Source of the DNA: Hydrocarboniphaga sp.
Lineage (GTDB): Bacteria; Pseudomonadota; Gammaproteobacteria; Nevskiales; Nevskiaceae
Length of the DNA stretch: 64,000 nucleotides
NCBI RefSeq assembly: GCF_028291725.1
Contig: NZ_JAQGNT010000085.1
Span: forward strand, 1-64,000
Direction: 5' to 3'
Below are positions 9,460 to 18,639 of this stretch, piece after piece. A program made the position numbers and the translations under genes. The notes beneath the pieces were generated by a model, which did no database searches, was not told the origin of the DNA, and saw only the letters and a list, made by a program, of their open reading frames with translations. How positions within the stretch are numbered: the first letter of the stretch is position 1; every line of letters begins with the position of its first letter.

Positions 9460-9495
9460 GATCCGGCGAGGCTCAAGCGAGCCCCGCCGGGGATC
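9460..9495 (-). terminator. Hairpin downstream of the AgmX/ExbBD operon
   Basis: GATCCGGCGAGGCTC (9460-9474) pairs with GAGCCCCGCCGGGGATC around the loop AAGC, with only small mismatches. It starts 13 nt beyond the AgmX stop. A direct repeat CAGTGATCCGG at 9442-9452 and 9456-9466 abuts it. There is no clear T tract, so it may end transcription only partly. Confidence 0.6.
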
Positions 9496-9507
9496 ATCAA
9501 GCGATCA

Positions 9508-10446
9508 TCAGTTGGCCGGGAAGAAATCCAGCGGCTTGGTCGTGGTGACTACGCCGACGTCCTTGGCCTTGAAGCGGAACAGTTTGACCCGCTCCACCAG
9601 CTTGGCCTCGAGCTCCGGGTCCTTGAGTTCGCTCGATACGATCGAGCAGCTCGATACCGAGCCGTCGGGTTCGATCGTCAGCCTCAGTACCAGCTTGCCC
9701 TGCAGCGCCGGGTTGTCGCGCAGTGCGCGGTTGTAGAGCGCGTAGATCGCGCCCTTGTTCTGGTCGAAGACTTCCTCGACCTCTTCGCGGTCACGCCCGC
9801 CGCTGCCCTTGGCGGCCTTGCCGGCCGCGCTGCCGGGTTCGGCCTGGACCTTGGCGGTGCTGCGTTCCGACAGACCGGTCGCACCGGTGCCGCGGCTCAG
9901 CGAGCCGGTGTTGATGCCGCCGCTGCCGCGGGTCACGCCGAGGCTGGACGAGGCCTGCTTGGCCGGCGCCCCGGTGCCGCTGATCGTGGCGGCACCGCTG
10001 GCAACGCGGTCCGCGGTCTGCGAGTCGCGCAGTTGCGCCAGGTCTTCGCTCAGCGACATCAGGCCGGACTTGGCCGCGCGCTGGCGCGCCTGCTCGGCGA
10101 GCTGCTCGGGCGTCGGTTCGGGCTTGGGCTCCGGCTTTTTGGGCTCGGGTTTCGGCTCGGGTTTCTTGGGCTTGGGTTCGGGCTCGGGCTTGGGTGCCTC
10201 GACCGGCGCCGGCTCCGGCACCGGTTCGACCTTGGGTTTCGGCGGCGGCGGTGGCGGCAGCAGCTGCGCGTACTGGCGCACCGGCGGCGGCAGTGGCGGC
10301 GGTGCTTCGCGCTCGAAATGCAGGATCGACATCGCGATGCCGAAAATCAGCACCGGCACCGCGACTTCCATGCAGATCAGCCGAAAGCGGCGGTCCGCAT
10401 CGGCATTCAGCTCCCAGCTTTCCCAGCGGATCGGATGCGCGCTCAT
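9508..10446 (-). CDS. AgmX/PglI C-terminal domain, TonB-like energy transducer
   Basis: This 312-residue protein is built like TonB. It has a cytoplasmic N-terminus of about 20 residues, one membrane helix near 25-42, a periplasmic Pro-Pro and Lys-Pro-Glu rich spacer (about 48-115), a Gly/Ser-rich region, and a C-terminal domain (about 225-312) with the AgmX/PglI pattern VFDQNKGAIYALYNRALRDN and LTIEPDGSVSSC. AgmX-type proteins were named from myxobacterial gliding and related envelope complexes. It ends the operon and overlaps the ExbD gene by 4 nt, so it likely takes force from the ExbB/ExbD pair encoded upstream. Confidence 0.85.
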   Translation of the reverse strand: MSAHPIRWESWELNADADRRFRLICMEVAVPVLIFGIAMSILHFEREAPPPLPPPVRQYAQLLPPPPPPKPKVEPVPEPAPVEAPKPEPEPKPKKPEPKPEPKKPEPKPEPTPEQLAEQARQRAAKSGLMSLSEDLAQLRDSQTADRVASGAATISGTGAPAKQASSSLGVTRGSGGINTGSLSRGTGATGLSERSTAKVQAEPGSAAGKAAKGSGGRDREEVEEVFDQNKGAIYALYNRALRDNPALQGKLVLRLTIEPDGSVSSCSIVSSELKDPELEAKLVERVKLFRFKAKDVGVVTTTKPLDFFPAN

Positions 10447-10961
10447 GATTTCTTGCCCGATCCGCCGCGGTTGACGGTCAACGAAATCCGCGCGAAGCCG
10501 GCGTCGCCGCCGCAGGTCGTCATCACCTTGTTGAGCAGCGCAAACGGCAGATCCTTGTCGGCCATGATGTTGATCTCGCCGCGGGTCAAACGCCCGGACG
10601 GATCGTTCGGGTCCGCGGCCTGCGGCACCAGCAGCAGGCGCTGCTTCAGCGGCGCCAGCAGCGCGCCGCTGTCGGCTTCCGCGTCGGCGACGCTCATCAC
10701 CGGCTCGCCCTGGAACAGGATCGTGTCGCGCGTGACCATCACCACCGCCATGTCTTCCGGCGGCTGCGTCGACACCGACGGCGGCAGGGTCAGCGAGCGC
10801 GGCGCGCGCAGGGTCTGCACGCTGGTCGAGGTCAGCATCAGGAAGAACACCAGCGTCGTGAACACATCGATCATCGACACCAGGTTCAGCGGCACCGAAT
10901 CGGGCCGCTCGGCCTTGCGCAGCATGCGCCGGCGGCGGGTCGCGCTACCGAGCAGGCTCAT
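10443..10961 (-). CDS. ExbD/TolR family biopolymer transport protein (copy 1)
   Basis: This 172-residue protein has a short basic N-terminus, a single membrane helix and a periplasmic domain. The helix starts NLVSMIDVFTTLVFF and contains the membrane aspartate that carries protons in ExbD/TolR. The periplasmic domain has the TRGEINIMADKDLPF segment typical of the family. It overlaps both neighbours by 4 nt. With the second ExbD and the MotA/TolQ protein it would form the proton-driven stator that powers the AgmX-like transducer. Confidence 0.9.
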   Translation of the reverse strand: MSLLGSATRRRRMLRKAERPDSVPLNLVSMIDVFTTLVFFLMLTSTSVQTLRAPRSLTLPPSVSTQPPEDMAVVMVTRDTILFQGEPVMSVADAEADSGALLAPLKQRLLLVPQAADPNDPSGRLTRGEINIMADKDLPFALLNKVMTTCGGDAGFARISLTVNRGGSGKKS

Positions 10962-11512
10962 GGTGTGACTCCGGCGGGCGTATCCGTGGCAGGTGCCGGG
11001 GCGTCGGGCGCCGCGACCGGCGCGACACCCACCGACACCTGCGGGAACAGCTCGGTGCCGCTGGCGCCTGCGACCGAGGAATCCGCACGCACCGCGTCCA
11101 TCAGCGCGACCAGGGTTTCATAGGCGATACCGGGTTCCAGCAGCAGCGAGATGCGCTGGTCGTCGGGCGCGGCCTGCTTGAGTTCGACCAGCTTGGCGAC
11201 CAGCGCGGTGTATTCGTAGCCCCGGTCGCCGCGCGGATATTCCGCGAGCGGCTGGCCGTTGTCGGCCAGCGTCAGGCCGGCTTCGCGGACGACCACGCTG
11301 AGGTCCTGCTGCGGCGGTGGCGGTTCGGCGCTGGTGACCGGCGGACCGGGCAGCTCGATGCCGAGCACCGATACGCCGATCTGGTTCACCAGCAGAAAAA
11401 ACACCAGCACCGTCAGCACGTCGATCATCGACACCAGGTTGAGCTCGGTGCCGCGACGGCGCCGCGCGCGGCGCATCGCACGTCGGGTGCCCTTGGCGAG
11501 TCCTTGCATCAT
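10958..11512 (-). CDS. ExbD/TolR family biopolymer transport protein (copy 2)
   Basis: This 184-residue protein has a strongly basic N-terminus (repeated Arg) and a helix beginning NLVSMIDVLTVLVFF with the conserved proton-carrying Asp. A periplasmic ExbD domain follows, ending in an Ala/Pro-rich tail. It differs from copy 1 in its periplasmic half, so the pair probably forms a heteromer. It overlaps copy 1 by 4 nt and lies 19 nt after the TolQ-like gene. Confidence 0.9.
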   Translation of the reverse strand: MMQGLAKGTRRAMRRARRRRGTELNLVSMIDVLTVLVFFLLVNQIGVSVLGIELPGPPVTSAEPPPPQQDLSVVVREAGLTLADNGQPLAEYPRGDRGYEYTALVAKLVELKQAAPDDQRISLLLEPGIAYETLVALMDAVRADSSVAGASGTELFPQVSVGVAPVAAPDAPAPATDTPAGVTP

Positions 11513-11531
11513 GGCGGCGGCTCGCTTTCGC

Positions 11532-12161
11532 TTAGTCTTCGAGGCCGAGGCTGTTGAGGAACTTCACGGCCGCCATCTCGATCTGGTCGACCAGCGAATC
11601 GGTGACCGACTGCAGCCAGGAGTGGAGCAGCAGGAACGGGATCGCGACCATCAGGCCGAACGCGGTGCAGTTCATCGCCTCGGACACCGCCTTGGACAGC
11701 AGGTCCTGCTTCTGCGCCGGGTTGACGTCGGCGAGCGCGCCGAAGCCGTGGATCAGGCCGATGATCGTGCCGAGCAGGCCGAGCAGCGTGGCGACGTTGG
11801 CGAAAGTCGCCAGGTAGTGCGTGCGGCGCTCCAGCTGCGGCGTGACTTCCATCAGGCTTTCTTCCATCGCGCGCTCCACCGGCGTGCGCTTGGTCGCGCC
11901 GCGCGAGCGGGCGATGCCGAAGCCGAGCACGCGGCCGATCGCGGTGGTCGAGGCCGAGGCGATCTTTTCGGCTTCGCCGTAGTTGCCGGCATTGATCAGC
12001 GGCAGCAGCCGGCTCCACAGCACGCGGCTCTCGTTGTGCGCGCGCTTCAGGTAGATCATCCGCTCGATGGTGATCGCAAGGCCGAGGCCGAGCAGGGCCA
12101 GGATCGGATACATGAACAACCCACCGGCCTGGAAGAAGTTGGGAATGTTGCTCAAGCTCAT
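11532..12161 (-). CDS. MotA/TolQ/ExbB proton channel family protein
   Basis: This 209-residue inner-membrane protein has three predicted helices, near residues 14-35, 115-140 and 158-182. The second and third hold the family core, with the conserved TLLGLLGTIIGLIHGF stretch and AMNCTAFGLMVAIP. It is the ExbB/TolQ stator subunit partnering the two ExbD proteins. It stands 64 nt downstream of the small proline-rich secreted protein and begins the motor part of the operon. Confidence 0.92.
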   Translation of the reverse strand: MSLSNIPNFFQAGGLFMYPILALLGLGLAITIERMIYLKRAHNESRVLWSRLLPLINAGNYGEAEKIASASTTAIGRVLGFGIARSRGATKRTPVERAMEESLMEVTPQLERRTHYLATFANVATLLGLLGTIIGLIHGFGALADVNPAQKQDLLSKAVSEAMNCTAFGLMVAIPFLLLHSWLQSVTDSLVDQIEMAAVKFLNSLGLED

Positions 12162-12225
12162 GGTGTTTGCCTTTGTACTGTGACGATCTTATGGGGGTGT
12201 AGAGACATCGGGTGCGGCAGCCGGG

Positions 12226-12588
12226 TCAGGGCCTGGTTTGAGAGCTGTTGGCCGGATCGGCGTAACGGAGTTCGCGCCGGAACTCGACCCGGTTCACCGG
12301 CTGCGCCACTTCATTCAGCAATGAATCGGGCGGTGCGCCGGGCAGGTCGCTGGTCGGTGCATGTTTCCAAGGCAGGATATTCATCACGGTCGGGAGTTCG
12401 CGGCTGCCGGTGATCGCGGTAGTGTCCAGTTGCAGTTCCTGGCGTGGCGGGTCGGCTGCAGGTTTCGCCGGCGTTTTCGCATCCTGCGCGGCCGCGGCCG
12501 CGGGCACGGCGGTCGCCATCACCGCCATTGCCAGCAGCCAGCCGGCGATCGGTCCGAGTTGTCGGGTTCCATGCAAGAGCCGGGTCAT
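12226..12588 (-). CDS. Small secreted protein of the AgmX/ExbBD operon
   Basis: The 120-residue protein starts at ATG 12588, which overlaps the stop of the large TPR gene in an ATGA. It has an N-terminal signal peptide (helix LGPIAGWLLAMAVMATAV, cleavage likely after AAA) and a mature part of about 85 residues that is mostly extended and proline-rich. An ITGSRELPTVMNILPWK segment could be a docking strand. I do not recognise a family. Its position between the TPR proteins and the motor suggests a periplasmic linker or adaptor. A much longer frame in the same phase, to 13803, is only a shadow of the TPR gene. Confidence 0.75.
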   Translation of the reverse strand: MTRLLHGTRQLGPIAGWLLAMAVMATAVPAAAAAQDAKTPAKPAADPPRQELQLDTTAITGSRELPTVMNILPWKHAPTSDLPGAPPDSLLNEVAQPVNRVEFRRELRYADPANSSQTRP

Positions 12589-15500
12589 GGTGCACCATCG
12601 CTGGGAGTGGATGGGGTGGGTGCCGACGTGCGGCGACGCAGGTCGACGATCCATCTGGCGACCTGCGGATCGGGTTCCGGCAGCAGGCTTTGATACTTCT
12701 CGTACTCGGCCAGCGCCTGCTGCGGACGCTGCAGGTACAGGTCGTTGAGCACGCCGCGATCGTAATGCGCGCCGCGATAGCCAGGGTCGGCGGCGATGGC
12801 GAGCGCCTGGGCGTCGTCGGCCTCGCTGAAGCGGCCGTGGCGGCGCAGCCAGACGCCGAGCTGATGCTGCGCCGGCGCAAACCGCGGGAAGCTGCTCGCG
12901 GCTTTCTTCAGCGCGGTCTCTTCGTCGGCCGGATAGTTCATCTGCCGGTAGACCAGGCCGAGATTGACCATGGCGCCGGGGAGGCCCGGGTAGTCCTTGA
13001 TCAGCGATTTGAATCCCGCTTCGGCCGCCGGATAGTTGCGCGCCTGCAGGTTGGCCACGGCCGCATCGAACAGCGGGATCGCGCCGGGTGGGACGGCGGT
13101 CCCCGCCGCCGCAGCGGGCACCGAGGTCTCGGGCAACTCGCCCTTGCCGTAGCGGCCCGGCGACAGGCCGGCCAGTTCGGCGTAGCTCTTCTGTACCCAG
13201 ACGTCGTACAGGCCGTCGCGCGCGCGCCGCGCATTGCCCTCGTGGATCGCGATCGCCTTGTCCTCGAACGGGAAGATCTGCTCGTCCAGCAACAGCTCGT
13301 ACTGCTCGAGCGCGGCGGCGTCGAGATCGCGCGGACGCTCGGACTTCTTCAGCGCGCGCGCGAGTTCGTGGTACAGCTCGGCGGTTTCGAACGTGGCCTG
13401 GGTCAGCACGTCGGCGACGCCGTAGTCGGCGGCGCGTCCGTAGGCGGCGAGCGCGTCTTCCAGGCGCTTGCGCTTGGCCGCGAGGCTGGCCTTCAGCGGC
13501 AGATTCAGCTCCACCGCGAGGAAGGCATCGCGCGCGGCCTGGGCCGGCACCAGCGAGGCATGTGCCGCCAGCGCGCGCGAGCGCTCGGTGCGCGCAGCGC
13601 CACCGGTGGACTCGAAGTTCACCAGTCGGCGCGACCATTCGTTCTGCACGTCGATATCGCCACCGGTGCCGGCCAGATCGATCAGCTTCTGATAAGCCTC
13701 GATCGCGGTGTCGAACGGCAGCGGATAGCGCTCGACGTACTGGCGCAGGCTGCGTTCGGCGGCGGGTTTGTCGATGGTCTGCAGCAGTTCGGCGCTGTGC
13801 CACAGCGCTTCGCGCTGCAGCTGCGGATCGGTGCCCGCCGTGTCCGAAATCCGCTGCAGCTCGGCCGCGGCTTCGCGCGGCTGGCCGTTCTTCTCGTAGG
13901 TCGCGGCCAGGGTCTTGGTGACCTCGGCGGCCAGCGGCTCGCCGGCGTGCTGATTGCGGAAGGCGAGCAGCATCGGGATCGCCGCCGCCGGTTTGCCGGC
14001 CTTGAGTGTCGCCATCGCCGCGTCGTAGTCGGCGGTCATGCGGATCTTGCTGTCCGGCGCCTCGGCGGCGACGCGCGAGAAATGGTCGGCGGCCTGCTGT
14101 GCCTGGCCGTCCGCCTGCGCTTTCTCGCCCTGGCGATAGATCGATGCCGCGAGCCGTTCGGCCATTTCCTGGTCCGGCGCCTCGCCAGACGGCGCCAGCT
14201 TCTGCACCTGCAGGTAGGCGGCTTCTGCACGCGCGTAGTCCTGCTTGTCGAACGCCGCATGGCCGATCACGCGCCAGGCGACGCGCCTGGAATCGTTGTC
14301 GGCTTTCGGGTCCTTGGTCACGCCTTCGGCCGCCGCGACGGCGGTGACCAGATCGCCGGATTCGAACAGGCCGGCGGCGGCGCTGGATTGCACCTGCGCG
14401 GCCTCCTTGCGCTCGGAGAAAGTGCTGGAGAAACGCAGGTCCGCGGTCAGGCGCTTGCGATGCCAGGCGTCGCGTTCGCTGCCGGCGAGTGCGGCCTCGT
14501 GTTTCTGGTAGGCCTGCAACGCGGCATAGGAGGCGTCGGAGCGGCGGTCGAACTTCGGATAGTCGTAGGCCGCCGCTTCATAGGCGGTGATCGCGCCGGG
14601 CAGGTCGCCGCCGTCGTAGAGCAGGTCGCCGAGCAGGAACTGCGCCTGCGGCGCGCGCGGGTCCTGCGGGAAATAGCGCGCATACAGCCGGTACTGCGCG
14701 GCCGCGGCGCGTGATTCGGCGGCGCGTTCGTCCGGCTTGGCATTTTTGTTCTGCGCCAGCGCGTGGTGCTGCTGCGCGAGCATCCAGCTGGAGTCGCGCA
14801 GGTAGTCGACGGCCGCGGGCTGGTCGGCGGGTTTGCGGCTCGCCCAGTACGGCTGGTCGAGGCCGAAGCGGTGCACGTAGTCGTCGCGCATCGTCAACGC
14901 CTGCGTCGCAAAGCCGCCGGCTTCGAGCGCGGCGATCGCCTGGATCTCGAAGGACGGCGCCTGCGGATGCTGCGGATGCGCCTCGACGAAGCCCATCATC
15001 GTGCCGGCGACGTCGTTGTAGCGCTCCTGTTTCAGGTAGATCGCCGACAGGCTGTTGTAGAGCATGTAGCCGTAGACCGGGTCGCCGTGCTTGGCGAGCT
15101 GTTCGCCGACGATCTTCGGTGAGCCGAGGTTCAGGCAGGCCAGCGCCATCGCGCGCAGGCTGTCGTCGATCAGCTCGCGTTCGGGCCGCGCCATCGCCGC
15201 CAGATGCGCGTCGATCGCGCTGGCCGGCACTTTGCCGAGACGGCGGTCGAGCAGCTGGAAGAACAGATCCAGGCTGGCCTGATACTCGTCCTGCTTCAGC
15301 CGCGACCAGCCCTGCTTGTACAGGGCCGGCTCGAAGTAATTGTTCTCCGCATCTTTCGCCGCGGCGGTGCCCGGTCCGCGCGCGACCACGGCGGCGAAGG
15401 ATTTTTCGGCTTCGTCGTAGTGATGCTGGCCGAACAGTACTTCGCCGCGGCGGAATTGGGCTTCAGTGATCAGCGCCGATTGCGGATAGCGCGCCGCCAA

Positions 15501-15944
15501 CTCGGCGAGCGCGGCCAGTGCGGCCTTGGCGTCGCCGCCGCCTTCTTCGGCGCGCGCCAGCTGATACAGGACCTGGTCGTTGTGCGGGTCTTCGGGGTAG
15601 CGCTTCAGCAGGTCGCGATAACGTGCCGCGGCCTGGCGATACGAGGTCACGCGCGTCTCGTTGCCGGCATCGGCGAGATCGGCGCTTTCGAGTTCGAGGT
15701 CGGCGATGCGCCGCATCGCCTCCGCGGCGAGTTTCGGATCGGCCTGCGGCTGCTCCAGATATTGCTGATAGCCCCGGCGCGCGCGCTCGTTGGCGTCGGC
15801 GCTGGGCGGTGGTTCCGGCGGCAGCTCGGGCCTACGGTCCTGCAGGCTGCCCAGCGTGCCTTCGCGCGGCGGCGGCTCCTTCTTGTCGTCGCTGCTGAAC
15901 GGCCACATCAGCGATGCGGCGAGCAGGGTGGTCGCCACGATCAT
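12585..15944 (-). CDS. Large periplasmic tetratricopeptide-repeat protein
   Basis: This 1119-residue protein is made almost entirely of alpha-helical TPR-like pairs. The N-terminus has one hydrophobic segment (about residues 2-15) that serves as signal or anchor, then a proline-rich stretch. Recurrent units such as ALYKQGWSRLKQDEYQASLDLF and PALYNLG-like repeats toward the C-terminus (LVYRQMNYPADEETALKKA) mark the repeats. Large TPR proteins with ExbBD/AgmX sets occur in the Myxococcus gliding (Agl/Glt) clusters. It overlaps genes on both sides by 4 nt. It probably spans the periplasm and scaffolds the machine. Confidence 0.85.
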   Translation of the reverse strand: MIVATTLLAASLMWPFSSDDKKEPPPREGTLGSLQDRRPELPPEPPPSADANERARRGYQQYLEQPQADPKLAAEAMRRIADLELESADLADAGNETRVTSYRQAAARYRDLLKRYPEDPHNDQVLYQLARAEEGGGDAKAALAALAELAARYPQSALITEAQFRRGEVLFGQHHYDEAEKSFAAVVARGPGTAAAKDAENNYFEPALYKQGWSRLKQDEYQASLDLFFQLLDRRLGKVPASAIDAHLAAMARPERELIDDSLRAMALACLNLGSPKIVGEQLAKHGDPVYGYMLYNSLSAIYLKQERYNDVAGTMMGFVEAHPQHPQAPSFEIQAIAALEAGGFATQALTMRDDYVHRFGLDQPYWASRKPADQPAAVDYLRDSSWMLAQQHHALAQNKNAKPDERAAESRAAAAQYRLYARYFPQDPRAPQAQFLLGDLLYDGGDLPGAITAYEAAAYDYPKFDRRSDASYAALQAYQKHEAALAGSERDAWHRKRLTADLRFSSTFSERKEAAQVQSSAAAGLFESGDLVTAVAAAEGVTKDPKADNDSRRVAWRVIGHAAFDKQDYARAEAAYLQVQKLAPSGEAPDQEMAERLAASIYRQGEKAQADGQAQQAADHFSRVAAEAPDSKIRMTADYDAAMATLKAGKPAAAIPMLLAFRNQHAGEPLAAEVTKTLAATYEKNGQPREAAAELQRISDTAGTDPQLQREALWHSAELLQTIDKPAAERSLRQYVERYPLPFDTAIEAYQKLIDLAGTGGDIDVQNEWSRRLVNFESTGGAARTERSRALAAHASLVPAQAARDAFLAVELNLPLKASLAAKRKRLEDALAAYGRAADYGVADVLTQATFETAELYHELARALKKSERPRDLDAAALEQYELLLDEQIFPFEDKAIAIHEGNARRARDGLYDVWVQKSYAELAGLSPGRYGKGELPETSVPAAAAGTAVPPGAIPLFDAAVANLQARNYPAAEAGFKSLIKDYPGLPGAMVNLGLVYRQMNYPADEETALKKAASSFPRFAPAQHQLGVWLRRHGRFSEADDAQALAIAADPGYRGAHYDRGVLNDLYLQRPQQALAEYEKYQSLLPEPDPQVARWIVDLRRRTSAPTPSTPSDGAP

Positions 15945-17410
15945 GGCCGCTTACCGGCGGCCGGCGCGGTCGCCGAACGGTCGAGCAGACGCGCCTGGCC
16001 GAAGCGCGCCTCGGTCTGGTATTCGCGCAACCTCTGCCCGGTACGCTGCAGTTCGGCAGCGGCCTGATCCTGTAAGGCGCTGCGCTGCCTGGCCAGCATC
16101 CGCTCGCAGGCATCGGAGAGCTGTGCGATGCGCGCGGACTGCGCAGACCAGTTTGCCGACGGTGCCGAGGTTTTCAGCACCGCGACCCGCTGCGACCAGC
16201 CGGCGAGATGCTGTTTCAGAAACGCCAGCCGGCGCGCGTTGTGCAGCCCGGCCTGGAAGCCGTCGGACGCGATCAGCTTGGCGAGCGCGCGGTATTCGGG
16301 CGCATCGGGCAAATGATCCAGCGGCGCGATCGGTTTGCCGGGGTCTGTTTTCGCGTCGCCCTGCTGCTCGCTCGCTGCCAGCAGGCGGTCGACGAAGGCC
16401 GGTTTGGCGACCGCAGCGCCGAGCCCCGCGAGTTGCTGCACTTGCTGCTCGTAGCGATTGACCGCGACCAGGTACTGATCGGCTGCGGCCGTCGGCGCAT
16501 GGGCGCGAGCCATCGCGTAGGGCACTGCGAGCAGCGCCTCCTGTACGGCCAGATCGCCGGTATCGCGGCTGGCGAGCTCCATCCACGGCACCAGCGCGTC
16601 GCGATCGTGCTCGAGCCCCGACTCGGCCCAGCCCAGCCCGAGCAGCGCCTGGTTGGAACTGGGGCCGGCGAGCCGCACGCGCCGCAGCGCCGTGCGTGCG
16701 GCATCCCATTGCCGGGCTTGCAGATAGGAGTAGCCGAGCGCGGTGTTGGCGCGGTCGCGCAGCGCCTGCTGTTCTTCGGCCTGGAGATCCGAGTGGTCGA
16801 CTTGTTCCAGCTGTTTTTCACCTTCGGCGGTGCGGCCGGCGCGGAGCAGCGCGACGCCGAGGTTGTAGCGTGCGTAGCTCATCCAGTCGCGGCTGCCTTT
16901 CCAGTTTTGCAGCGTGCTCGCCGCCTCGTCGTAACGCCCGGCGCCGATCAGCAGCTCCGCCGTCAGCATCTGCCGGTCGGCTTCGAGATCGTCTTCCAGC
17001 GGCGCGTCGATGTGTTTCAGTGCGGCGAGTGCCTCGGGGTTCGCGTCGCGCTGATGCAGCGCGCGCGCCAGCGACAGCCAGGCCTGGTTGCGCTTGTCCG
17101 GGCGGGTCTCGGTTTGCAGGCCGTGTTCGAAGCCGGCGATCGCGTCCCGGGTCTGGCCGAACGACAGCAGCAGGCCGGCCAGCAGCAGCTCGCCTTCGGC
17201 GTCGTTCGCCTGCGGATGGTTCTGCGCGCGGGCCGTCATCAGCCGGGTCAGCGCGTCGAAATCCTGATCCTGATAGTAGTGGTAGAGCACGTCGCCGTAG
17301 TACAGATCGCGCAGTGGCTTGGCGCCTTCGGCCTGCTTGTCGGCGCCGGCGGCCGCCGTACATAACAGCAGCAGGCCGGCGGCGGCGAGGGTGGCGCGCG
17401 TTCGCGTCAT
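15941..17410 (-). CDS. Periplasmic tetratricopeptide-repeat protein
   Basis: This 489-residue protein has a Sec signal peptide ending near AAAGA-DK and helical TPR units throughout the mature part (for example LLIGAGRYDEAASTL and ALGYSYLQARQWDAARTAL). The C-terminal third is rich in Gln, Arg and Ala and likely helical or coiled. It overlaps the 1119-residue TPR gene and the next upstream gene by 4 nt each, so expression is translationally coupled. A scaffold role in the trans-envelope complex is inferred from context. Confidence 0.85.
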   Translation of the reverse strand: MTRTRATLAAAGLLLLCTAAAGADKQAEGAKPLRDLYYGDVLYHYYQDQDFDALTRLMTARAQNHPQANDAEGELLLAGLLLSFGQTRDAIAGFEHGLQTETRPDKRNQAWLSLARALHQRDANPEALAALKHIDAPLEDDLEADRQMLTAELLIGAGRYDEAASTLQNWKGSRDWMSYARYNLGVALLRAGRTAEGEKQLEQVDHSDLQAEEQQALRDRANTALGYSYLQARQWDAARTALRRVRLAGPSSNQALLGLGWAESGLEHDRDALVPWMELASRDTGDLAVQEALLAVPYAMARAHAPTAAADQYLVAVNRYEQQVQQLAGLGAAVAKPAFVDRLLAASEQQGDAKTDPGKPIAPLDHLPDAPEYRALAKLIASDGFQAGLHNARRLAFLKQHLAGWSQRVAVLKTSAPSANWSAQSARIAQLSDACERMLARQRSALQDQAAAELQRTGQRLREYQTEARFGQARLLDRSATAPAAGKRP

Positions 17411-17925
17411 GGCCAGACCCTGGCGGTGAATTCGGGCTGCTGGCGATTCTCGCCGTCGCCGACGCGCAGCTCGATGTTGCGCGGACCGGCGCTCTGGTCG
17501 AAATCGAGGCTGGCGGCACGCCGATAGGGCCGGCCATGCGGCCCGATACCGGTGAATACCGCGAGCAACTGATGCGCACCGCCGGCGGCGTTGCCGACAT
17601 ATAGCTGCTGCGTCGCGCCGCGGATCAGCGCCGCGGTTTCGGCGTCGGTGTAGGTGTGCTGCGCGACTTCGCGGCCGTCGAGCTGGATGCGCAGGCTCTG
17701 CAGTTTGAAAAAGGCACCGATATCCATCGCGACAAAGACCGCGACCCGGGTCGGCGCCGGGTACAGCGTCTGGTCTTCGAGCACGCGCAGATCGCGATCG
17801 AGTTCCAGGATTTCGCGTTTCAGATTCTGCGAATCGTCATCGACGAGGCGCGCGTCTTCGGCCGCTTCAGCCGCCGCCATGCTGCCGGCGAGGGCGCAGA
17901 CCACGAGTGCCAGTACGCGCGTCAT
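17407..17925 (-). CDS. Secreted beta-rich protein of the AgmX/ExbBD operon
   Basis: The protein has about 172 residues with a signal peptide (VLALVVCALAGSMAAAEA). After a short coiled-coil-like segment (LKREILELDRDLRVLE), a beta-sandwich-like domain contains GAFFKLQSLRIQLDGREVAQHTY and ends RVGDGENRQQPEFTARVWP. ATG 17925 is the conventional start, but a TTG at 17946 would give the TTGA overlap with the outer-membrane gene that matches the 4-nt pattern of this operon. I recognise no named family. It is likely periplasmic and works with the TPR and barrel proteins. Confidence 0.78.
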   Translation of the reverse strand: MTRVLALVVCALAGSMAAAEAAEDARLVDDDSQNLKREILELDRDLRVLEDQTLYPAPTRVAVFVAMDIGAFFKLQSLRIQLDGREVAQHTYTDAETAALIRGATQQLYVGNAAGGAHQLLAVFTGIGPHGRPYRRAASLDFDQSAGPRNIELRVGDGENRQQPEFTARVWP

Positions 17926-17942
17926 CGACGATCGGCGCACGA

Positions 17943-18629
17943 TCAAAAGTAGCCGGCCAGGCCAAACGTGAATTCGGCGTTGTGATCGATCCCGTACGCG
18001 GACCAGGCCTGATCCCTGAGTTCGAAGCGGATCGCCAGCCAGTCGGTCGGCATCATCTTCAGGCCGGCGCCGAGGCTGTACGAGGTGTGGCTGTCATCCT
18101 CAAATTTTGCGAAGCCGAAGCCGCCGATCCCATAGATCACGAACGGGACGGTATAGCCCCTGGACACGTACAGGTCGCCCGGGATCAGGTTGTAGCCGGC
18201 GCTGAAGCCGAAGCTCTTGTACTTGATGTCGGCTCCGTCGCTGCCGCCGAGCAGGTTGCGGGCCTGGTTGTAGCCGACGGTCGATGCGAACGCATAATTG
18301 CCCTCGACGAAGAAGTTCTCCGACTTGTGGTACGCCGCGCGCACGCCGTACAGGCCACTGGTGTGATTGCGGTCGAAGACGATGATGCCGGCGTAGCCGC
18401 CGACTTCGTAGTCCTGCGACTTGATCTGCTTGATCCCGACATCCGGCCGCTCCAGGTTCGGATCGACCGGCTGTGCCTGCGCTTCTTCTCCGGGCAGCGG
18501 CCGCGCATTGTCCCGTTTGTCGTTCTCGTAGCCCGGCCACAGGCTGCACGCGGACAGTGAAGCCAGCACGGAAAGAATCATTGCCGACTGGCGGGCGCGT
18601 CGAATCAAGGCCGTCGATTGCGAGGTCAC
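17943..18629 (-). CDS. Outer-membrane beta-barrel domain protein, predicted lipoprotein
   Basis: This 228-residue protein opens with a lipoprotein-like signal (lipobox LSAC near residue 28), a charged linker and then about eight alternating beta strands ending in a terminal aromatic (GLAGYF), as expected for an 8-stranded barrel. The pattern fits the outer-membrane beta-barrel domain described in Myxococcales and relatives (OMP_myx_plus type). The start appears to be GTG at 18629, with a possible internal ATG at 18581 just before the lipobox. It is the natural outer-membrane partner of the TPR/ExbBD/AgmX proteins. Confidence 0.8.
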   Translation of the reverse strand: MTSQSTALIRRARQSAMILSVLASLSACSLWPGYENDKRDNARPLPGEEAQAQPVDPNLERPDVGIKQIKSQDYEVGGYAGIIVFDRNHTSGLYGVRAAYHKSENFFVEGNYAFASTVGYNQARNLLGGSDGADIKYKSFGFSAGYNLIPGDLYVSRGYTVPFVIYGIGGFGFAKFEDDSHTSYSLGAGLKMMPTDWLAIRFELRDQAWSAYGIDHNAEFTFGLAGYF

Positions 18630-18639
18630 GTGGGGGGTC

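Noticed and set aside
12589-13803. Long minus-strand frame running upstream of the 120-residue secreted protein
   Set aside because: It is Arg-rich and antiparallel in phase to the TPR protein coding frame; only the last 120 codons have a signal peptide and gene-like character.
12444-14714. Long plus-strand open frame across the large TPR gene
   Set aside because: It is opposite to a clear TPR protein and has the composition of a GC-rich shadow, with no recognisable motif or ribosome-binding site.
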